A stretch of 64,000 bases of DNA from Streptomyces filipinensis. Lineage in GTDB: Bacteria > Actinomycetota > Actinomycetes > Streptomycetales > Streptomycetaceae. Numbering within the stretch: the stretch's first letter is position 1; every line of letters begins with the position of its first letter. Made by a program: the position numbers and the translations under genes. The notes under the pieces were generated by a model. That model did no database searches, was not told the DNA's origin, and saw nothing but the letters and a program-made list of their open reading frames with translations. Of this stretch, positions 59,165 through 64,000 are shown piece by piece. The DNA lies in the NCBI RefSeq assembly GCF_014649495.1, contig NZ_BMTD01000015.1, positions 124,001-188,000 of the forward strand. The letters run 5' to 3'.

Positions 59165-61872
59165 CGCCCGACTCTACCGAGATCCTCGTTGTCCTCCTCC
59201 GTCGGAGACGTGCGCGTGTCTGCGCCCGTCCGGTGGTCCATCAGCCGCGGCAGGAGATCCTCGACGGCAGTGTTCAGGTGGAGTTGGAGCTGGTGGTGCG
59301 GGAAGAAGAACCCGCTGTCGGTGCGGTGGAGCAGGATGCGCTCCTCCGCCGTGTGCAGGAACCGCCGGTACCGGTAGGGGGTGCGCCCCCGGTACGCCAG
59401 GATCGCCCTGATCGTCCAGTGCCGCAGGACGGCCAGCCCTCCGTACCGGAAGCCCCGGACCACGGCGAACAGCGTGCCGAGCAGGGCGGCGACGAAGCCG
59501 GCCCGGCGCAGGTCGTGGCCGGGCACGGCGAAGCCGATCAGCACGAGCAGGCTCATGCCGCCCACCGCCAGCCCCGCGAGGCCGTGGACCAGCGAGAATC
59601 GGACCGTGCGGCGTACACCGTCGTTGGGGCGTGGGCGGCGGTCCTGCAGCGAGGGCTCGAATTGATTGCCGGCGAGGTAGATCAGGCCCATCAGCAGGGC
59701 GGAGGCCGGGCCGATCCACGGGGGCTTCGGGCAGAGCAGGTGGACGACGTACCCGAGCAGGCAGTCGATGGCGATCCACTGCAGCGCGGACAGTGTGCCG
59801 CGCGCCAGTGGTGAGTGGATCACGTACTCCCGCCGGCGCCAGGTCCACCGCAGTTGCTCCACCGGCTGGAACACATCGGTGTAGCCGGCTTCCATTTGGG
59901 TGAGCGCGACCCAGAAGTAGGCGAGTCCCACCACGACACATCCGGGCGCGCTCAGGTCGGCCCCCACCATGAAGACCAACCAGGCCAGGAGGAGAAGCAT
60001 CAGAGGCGCGTTGGCCATCATGGGGATCACCAGGGCCCCGCGCTCCCGGCCGGTACGGGCCTCGCCCCCGTCCTCGCGTTCGTCGGTCTTCAGGAAGTGC
60101 CGCTCCGACCGGTACGCCTGCGCGCCGATGTTGACGGCCATGGCCAGGGCGAGGGCGTCGGCGTCCCGGAGGCTGGTGTGCAGCACGCCGGCCCGGACGG
60201 CGACCGTCAGCCACACCAGGGGCAGCCCGAGGGCGAGGAAGGACATGGTCACGTTGGGGATGATCCGCGGGATGATCCCTTCGGTGCGGGACAACCAGCT
60301 CAGGTCCAGCCGGTCCAGGTAGAGCACCCGTTCCTCACGTGCGGTGAGCGTCCGGGCCAGCCAGGTCAGCCAGGTCAGGGTCCGCTCGGGGGCCTCGTCC
60401 GGTCTCGGGCGCTCGCGTCGCAGGCACTCCCGTGTGTACGCGTCGAAGATCCGGTTGCGACGCTCGGCGAGGCTGCCGGGGGCGCGCAGGTCATTGGCCG
60501 GCCGGTTGCGGTAGGTGAGCCTGATGAAGCTGAGCATCATCGGCGACTGGAACAGCGGCCAAAGGTCCAGGTCTTCCTTCAGCGCGGCGTGGACGTCTGC
60601 GAGGGCTTCCCGGTCCTCTTCGAGGAACTCCTGTACGTCGCGCTGGTCGGGGGGCTGTATCTCGACGTAACGCAGCGCACGGAGGTCGAAGGCCAGCCGG
60701 CGCAGGTCGGCCTCGTCCGTCCGGCAGCCCACGGCGATGCCCGGGCAGAGCCGGCGCAGGCGCCGGAGTTCGGCGACGCACTTGGGGCGGTCCCGCTCCG
60801 GCACCTCGTCCAGGCCGTCCAGCACCGGCAGCAGCCGGTGCTCGCTCAACCAGGTCCGCACCAGCACGCCCGAGACGCCCCGGTAGGTTCTCATGGCGGT
60901 GGCCAGCCACTCCTCGATGGGTTCGCCTCGGTAGGTGTCCAGCCGTAAGAAGACCGGGACGTGGAGGGGTTCGCCGGTGTCGGGGCTGCTCAGCGCCTCC
61001 ACGGCCAGCCGGTGGGCGAGCCGGGCGAGCTGGGTGGTCTTGCCCATGCCCGGCCTGCCGAGCACCACCAACTCGTCGGTGTCCCCGTAGAGCGCGCGGA
61101 TGTTCGTCACCCCGGTCGGCACCGGCACGGGGTCGGGCGCGTTTCGCCGGGCTCTCCTCGTGCGACGTCGGCGGCGTTCGCGGCCGAGGGGCCCCCGGGC
61201 CGGCTGCTTCTCGGTGAGGATCACGAAATGGGGCGTGAGGTAGTGGTAGGCCTCGGCCCGGCCGAGCTCGACGGCAGTCCGGTCCCTGACTTGCTTGACG
61301 AGCCGGCGACGCATCCGTATCGCGTTGCTGTCCCGGCGGGCCCGGGCCGGCCAGGTGACGGCCATGACGACCCACGCGACGAGCGTCCGGAGGAGTCGCC
61401 GAACCGGATAGCGGCGCTCCCCCGCGCCGGGGGCGGTCGAGCCCGTATCCGGCGCGGCACCGGCTCCCGTGCCGTCACCGCCCGGGTCGCCCGCCTCTCG
61501 CTCGTCCTCCACCCCGGGCAGCAGGAGACGAGCAGGCTGCTGCTCCTCGTCACCCGCCTCGTGCTGCATCCGTGCCGCATGCCAGCGCGGCTCCCACTCG
61601 TCGGCGTCCCCGCCCAGAGCTGTGACGATCGACCGGAACGGGACCAGCTGCGGCCGCCGCTTGCCGGAGAACGACTCGGAGACATAGGACCGGCTGATAT
61701 GAGCGGCCTTGGCCAGTGCGATGACCGTGGGACGGTCGCCTGGGTCGAGTGCTTCGTAGAGCTCGTCGAAGACCCGGCGCATCAGCGCCACCCAGGGTCG
61801 CAACTCCGGTGTGGCCGTAGCGGGGTCCGGGCGTTGCGGACCCTTGCGCTGGTAGCCGGACCCTCCTGCCAT
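59152..61872 (-). CDS. Membrane NACHT-domain NTPase with N-terminal XRE-like helix-turn-helix
   Basis: 906 residues from ATG 61870-61872, with AAGGAG upstream of it. Residues 40-90 form an XRE-like HTH (PTVIALAKAAHISRSYVSES ... FRSIVTALGGD). A basic linker, partly hydrophobic (LRTLVAWVVMAVTWPARARR), leads to the NACHT ATPase: LYGDTDELVVLGRPGMGKTT (Walker A 272-280), HVPVFLRLDTYRG, and LLPVLDGLDEVPERDRP (Walker B/sensor 347-363). About seven membrane helices fill the C-terminal half (FLALGLPLVWLTVAVRAGVL; LMLLLLAWLVFMVGADL; WIAIDCLLGYVVHLL and others). NACHT proteins in bacteria act as NLR-like antiphage sensors, which this architecture fits; a regulatory role is the alternative. Confidence 0.88.
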   Translation of the reverse strand: MAGGSGYQRKGPQRPDPATATPELRPWVALMRRVFDELYEALDPGDRPTVIALAKAAHISRSYVSESFSGKRRPQLVPFRSIVTALGGDADEWEPRWHAARMQHEAGDEEQQPARLLLPGVEDEREAGDPGGDGTGAGAAPDTGSTAPGAGERRYPVRRLLRTLVAWVVMAVTWPARARRDSNAIRMRRRLVKQVRDRTAVELGRAEAYHYLTPHFVILTEKQPARGPLGRERRRRRTRRARRNAPDPVPVPTGVTNIRALYGDTDELVVLGRPGMGKTTQLARLAHRLAVEALSSPDTGEPLHVPVFLRLDTYRGEPIEEWLATAMRTYRGVSGVLVRTWLSEHRLLPVLDGLDEVPERDRPKCVAELRRLRRLCPGIAVGCRTDEADLRRLAFDLRALRYVEIQPPDQRDVQEFLEEDREALADVHAALKEDLDLWPLFQSPMMLSFIRLTYRNRPANDLRAPGSLAERRNRIFDAYTRECLRRERPRPDEAPERTLTWLTWLARTLTAREERVLYLDRLDLSWLSRTEGIIPRIIPNVTMSFLALGLPLVWLTVAVRAGVLHTSLRDADALALAMAVNIGAQAYRSERHFLKTDEREDGGEARTGRERGALVIPMMANAPLMLLLLAWLVFMVGADLSAPGCVVVGLAYFWVALTQMEAGYTDVFQPVEQLRWTWRRREYVIHSPLARGTLSALQWIAIDCLLGYVVHLLCPKPPWIGPASALLMGLIYLAGNQFEPSLQDRRPRPNDGVRRTVRFSLVHGLAGLAVGGMSLLVLIGFAVPGHDLRRAGFVAALLGTLFAVVRGFRYGGLAVLRHWTIRAILAYRGRTPYRYRRFLHTAEERILLHRTDSGFFFPHHQLQLHLNTAVEDLLPRLMDHRTGADTRTSPTEEDNEDLGRVGRCPS

Positions 61873-62107
61873 CCCGTTCTCCTTGTTCACGAGCCGTGCA
61901 TTCCTGTTCACGCGTTCGCAGCTGCCGGAAGTGCCTGGTCGGCGGCGTGCGGCAGGCCGTAGAACTGTGCTCGTCGGACGGCGCTGACCGATCCCGCCGC
62001 AACCGCCCCCTACGGCCCCGGTGTGCTCATCCTGGCCTGCGTGGCGGGATTTGTCCGGCCAACTGCTCGTTTCCGAGACTGACTTGACGTATCCGAGGAG
62101 TCCTCAC

Positions 62108-62362
62108 ATGGCAGCTTCACGTCTTCTCGCCTCTCTCAGTGGCGTTTTGACCGGGTTGGGGGTGCCGGCCGAGGCACCGTGGTGGGTGCACGTCTCACTG
62201 ACGTTCACGACCCTCCTCGTCCTGCGCGCCGAGGCCCTCGTCAACGCCCACAACGAGGTCCGCCGCGGCCTCCACGAAAGCCGCCTCCTGTCCGAGCTCC
62301 CCCGTCGGCAGGCTCTCGCCTACCTCCGCGAGGTCCGGCGCTCCCGCCCCCGTCGCCGATGA
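62108..62362 (+). CDS. Small hydrophobic protein divergent from the NACHT gene
   Basis: 84 residues from ATG 62108, preceded by GAGGAG. Composition: MAASRLLASLSGVLTGLGVP, a hydrophobic WWVHVSLTFTTLLVLRAEAL and a basic tail ESRLLSELPRRQALAYLREV. It could be a one-helix membrane protein. Being divergent from a NACHT gene it might be an accessory or immunity factor, but nothing in the sequence shows this. The arginine-rich end is suspect and may be past the true stop. Confidence 0.45.
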   Translation: MAASRLLASLSGVLTGLGVPAEAPWWVHVSLTFTTLLVLRAEALVNAHNEVRRGLHESRLLSELPRRQALAYLREVRRSRPRRR

Positions 62363-62677
62363 AGTGCTGTCCCCGCCCGGCCTGGTGGTGGAGGAACAGG
62401 CCGACGGCCCGCCGCGGGACAGGCGCCCATGCCCTACGGGCAGGACTGGACCCATCTGTTCGACCCCTCAGGCTTCGCGCACCTCGCCACGGGGATCGCG
62501 GTCCCGGTCAGCCACGATCGTCCTGGCCACCTGCCCTCAGCCGAGGTCGACCACGCCGTGCCCGGCACCCAGTTCCGGTTCGTCGAGCATGCGCCGCTTG
62601 TAGGAGCGGCCCGAGACCGCTCGCGGCGAGCCGGTCGAGAAAGGTGACGGAATCGGGTCTGGCCGTCTCGACGCAGC
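62363..62677. other. Intergenic region
   Basis: No recognised gene. A plus-strand frame from 62429 (MPYGQDWTHLFDPSGFAHLA) looks protein-like for its first 40 residues and then loses sense; I treat it as debris. Confidence 0.4.
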
Positions 62678-63220
62678 CTAGACCTTCGAGTCCTTCTTCC
62701 AGTCCTGGACGAGGAGCCCGAGCAACACCTCGTCCAGGAACTCGCCCATCACCCAGGCCGAGGAGCGCAGCACGCCCTCGCGGACGAAGCCGTTGCGCTC
62801 GGCGGAGCGCAGCATCGCGGCGTTGTCCGACAGGGTCTCGATCTGCAGCCGCTGCAGGCCGCGCACGACGAAACCGTAGTGGCACAGCACGGCGACCACA
62901 TCGGTGCCGTAGCCCTTGCCGCGGCAGGACGGCAGCAGCCCCAGCCCGATGTGCGCGGACCGGTTGTGGTTGTCGATGCCCCACAGCGTCGCCGTACCGA
63001 CCAGCGTGCCGCCGTCCAGCTCCACCACGGAGAACGGCACGTGCCCTTGCTCCCTGTCGTCCACCACAAGCCGCGGATCCTTCGAGCCGGGCGTGATCGG
63101 CCGCCACGGCCGGCTGTCGGCCCGCGAGGAGTTGACCACGTCGTCGTAGAGCTCGGCCCGCAGGATCGGAACGTCTTCCTCGTGCCGCGCCCTGAGCGCA
63201 ACCTTGTCGCCTCTTAGCAT
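62678..63220 (-). CDS. GNAT-family N-acetyltransferase
   Basis: 180 residues from ATG 63218-63220 (MLRGDKVALRARHEEDVPIL). The CoA loop is LGLLPSCRGKGYGTDVVAVL (R-G-K-G-Y-G) and the C-terminal LSDNAAMLRSAERNGFVREG gives a RimJ-type N-terminal acetyltransferase with an unusually conserved SSRADSRPWRPI start region. It is separate from the earlier GNAT genes and not closely similar to them. Confidence 0.9.
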   Translation of the reverse strand: MLRGDKVALRARHEEDVPILRAELYDDVVNSSRADSRPWRPITPGSKDPRLVVDDREQGHVPFSVVELDGGTLVGTATLWGIDNHNRSAHIGLGLLPSCRGKGYGTDVVAVLCHYGFVVRGLQRLQIETLSDNAAMLRSAERNGFVREGVLRSSAWVMGEFLDEVLLGLLVQDWKKDSKV

Positions 63221-63539
63221 GCAGGCTTCCTATCCGACGGACCGGCCGAGGACAAACCAATAAGCCGTCGCCTCAGTTGCGGTAGCAGCGGTAGCAGTTG
63301 AGGGAGGTGACGATGACGCGCAACGCCAGGCTCGTTGGCCCGCAGGGCCGGCTGCTGCCAGGACCAGCCGTGCCGCCGCCCCGGTACCGGGCGGCCCTCC
63401 CCCGGCGACACCGAGCGGCAGGGCCGTATCCTGAGGCAGGCGATGCAGGCACTGCCGATGCGTCGCAGCCGCCCGCCGCAGCCGGGCGCCGCCCCCACTC
63501 CGGGTACCAGGTGCCCGGCGAACGATCAGGAGTCGACCG
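63221..63539. other. Divergent intergenic region
   Basis: 320 bp between the minus-strand GNAT and the plus-strand LysE gene. A plus-strand frame at 63298-63543 (MTRNARLVGPQGRLLPGPAV) is arginine/proline-rich and not supported as a gene. Confidence 0.4.
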
Positions 63540-64000
63540 GTGATCAGTCTGGCCGCAGTGGGGGGAGTGGCCCTGGTCGAACTGGGTATGGCCCTGACTC
63601 CGGGACCGAACATGATCCACCTCGCCTCTCGCGCGATCACCCAAGGCCGCAGGGCGGGTCTGGTCAGCCTGAGCGGGACCGCCGTGGGATTCCTGTGCTA
63701 CCTGCTGGCCGCGGCCGCAGGCCTGTCCGCGTTGTTCGCCGCCGTGCCGCTGGCGTTCACGGTGGTCAAGCTCGCCGGTGCCGCCTACCTGGCCCACCTG
63801 GCCTGGGGCATGCTCAAGCCCGGTGGCCGCTCGCCCTTCGACCCGGTCCAGGACCTGCCTCCGGTCTCTGACGCCCGCCTGTTCTCGATGGGGCTCCTGA
63901 CCAATCTCCTCAACCCCAAGATCGCTCTCATGTACGCCGCTCTTCTGCCCCAGTTCATGGATCCGCAGGCGGGCCCGGACTGGGCGCAACTGCTCCAACT
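63540..64000 (+). CDS. LysE-family amino-acid exporter (3' end outside the window)
   Basis: From GTG 63540 the frame encodes VISLAAVGGVALVELGMALT with PGPNMIHLASRAITQGRRAG, the LysE signature (ALTPGPNM). Membrane helices GTAVGFLCYLLAAAAGLSAL and AVPLAFTVVKLAGAAYLAHL follow, then GLLTNLLNPKIALMYAALLP, the second conserved motif. LysE proteins export lysine, threonine or other amino acids. The gene continues beyond 64000, so about 153 residues are seen. Confidence 0.88.
   Translation, partial: MISLAAVGGVALVELGMALTPGPNMIHLASRAITQGRRAGLVSLSGTAVGFLCYLLAAAAGLSALFAAVPLAFTVVKLAGAAYLAHLAWGMLKPGGRSPFDPVQDLPPVSDARLFSMGLLTNLLNPKIALMYAALLPQFMDPQAGPDWAQLLQ

Noticed and set aside
63298..63543. Plus-strand gene preceding the LysE exporter
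   Set aside because: Arginine/proline-rich composition with no motif; it overlaps the LysE start region.
1..64000. tRNA or rRNA genes and CRISPR arrays
   Set aside because: Looking for T-loop/anticodon patterns, long stable RNA-like blocks and regularly spaced repeats gave nothing convincing.

Overview
The window is high-GC DNA with densely packed, strongly codon-biased genes, GTG starts, ATGA/GTGA start-stop overlaps, and many TetR, LysR, AraC and SARP-type regulators. It also has a YbdK-type glutamate-cysteine ligase and IS5-type debris. All of this points to an actinomycete, most likely a Streptomyces chromosome. The mix of broken genes, small regulator-plus-enzyme cassettes, orphan paralogues and defence-like genes suggests accessory (arm-like) sequence rather than conserved core. 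I see no rRNA, tRNA or CRISPR array.

Layout. 1-22 kb holds small independent cassettes: two aminoglycoside-phosphotransferase-like proteins; a divergent SDR/LysR pair; a secreted endonuclease/exonuclease/phosphatase gene broken by a frameshift; a serine hydrolase; an AraC/GyrI-like regulator; a divergent TetR/alpha-beta hydrolase pair sharing a 37-bp palindrome; a large SARP-NB-ARC-TPR regulator with three 11-bp-phased heptamers upstream; a RibD/DHFR-like reductase; a VOC protein; an orphan ATP-synthase b subunit; a dienelactone hydrolase; a YbdK-like ligase; and two small membrane proteins (one SLATT-like) that share an upstream sequence element. 22-33 kb holds a cassette on the minus strand of two giant unrecognised proteins (1087 and 1534 aa, start and stop overlapping) followed by a truncated small gene. 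It is bordered by a PASTA-domain membrane protein and a short SARP gene that runs into a decayed permease. Several gene fragments are joined end to end at its edges.

33-38 kb carries a membrane-anchored Mrr-type nuclease, a TetR-controlled TetX-like FAD monooxygenase, and a convergent acyl-CoA-dehydrogenase-fold flavoprotein. 37.7-46.3 kb is the most striking part. Six consecutive minus-strand genes, every adjacent pair overlapping by 4 bp, encode an SPFH-like protein, a disordered repeat protein ending in Gly-Gly plus three residues, an E2-like protein, a JAB(JAMM)-ThiF/E1 fusion, a HerA/VirB4-like ATPase and a one-pass membrane protein. A secreted protein gene follows 35 bp downstream. This looks like a bacterial ubiquitin-like conjugation/deconjugation system tied to a membrane-associated ATPase. 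Divergent from it is a histidine kinase/response regulator/stand-alone receiver operon.

46-64 kb continues with fibronectin-III remnants, an orphan ketoacyl synthase behind a 20-bp perfect palindrome, GNAT acetyltransferases, a nitrilase-family amidohydrolase, a lipoprotein, an FAD-linked oxidase inactivated by a 7-bp tandem duplication next to its TetR regulator, a membrane NACHT NTPase (defence-like) and a LysE exporter cut by the window edge. Functional calls are from motif reading only; no database search was run.
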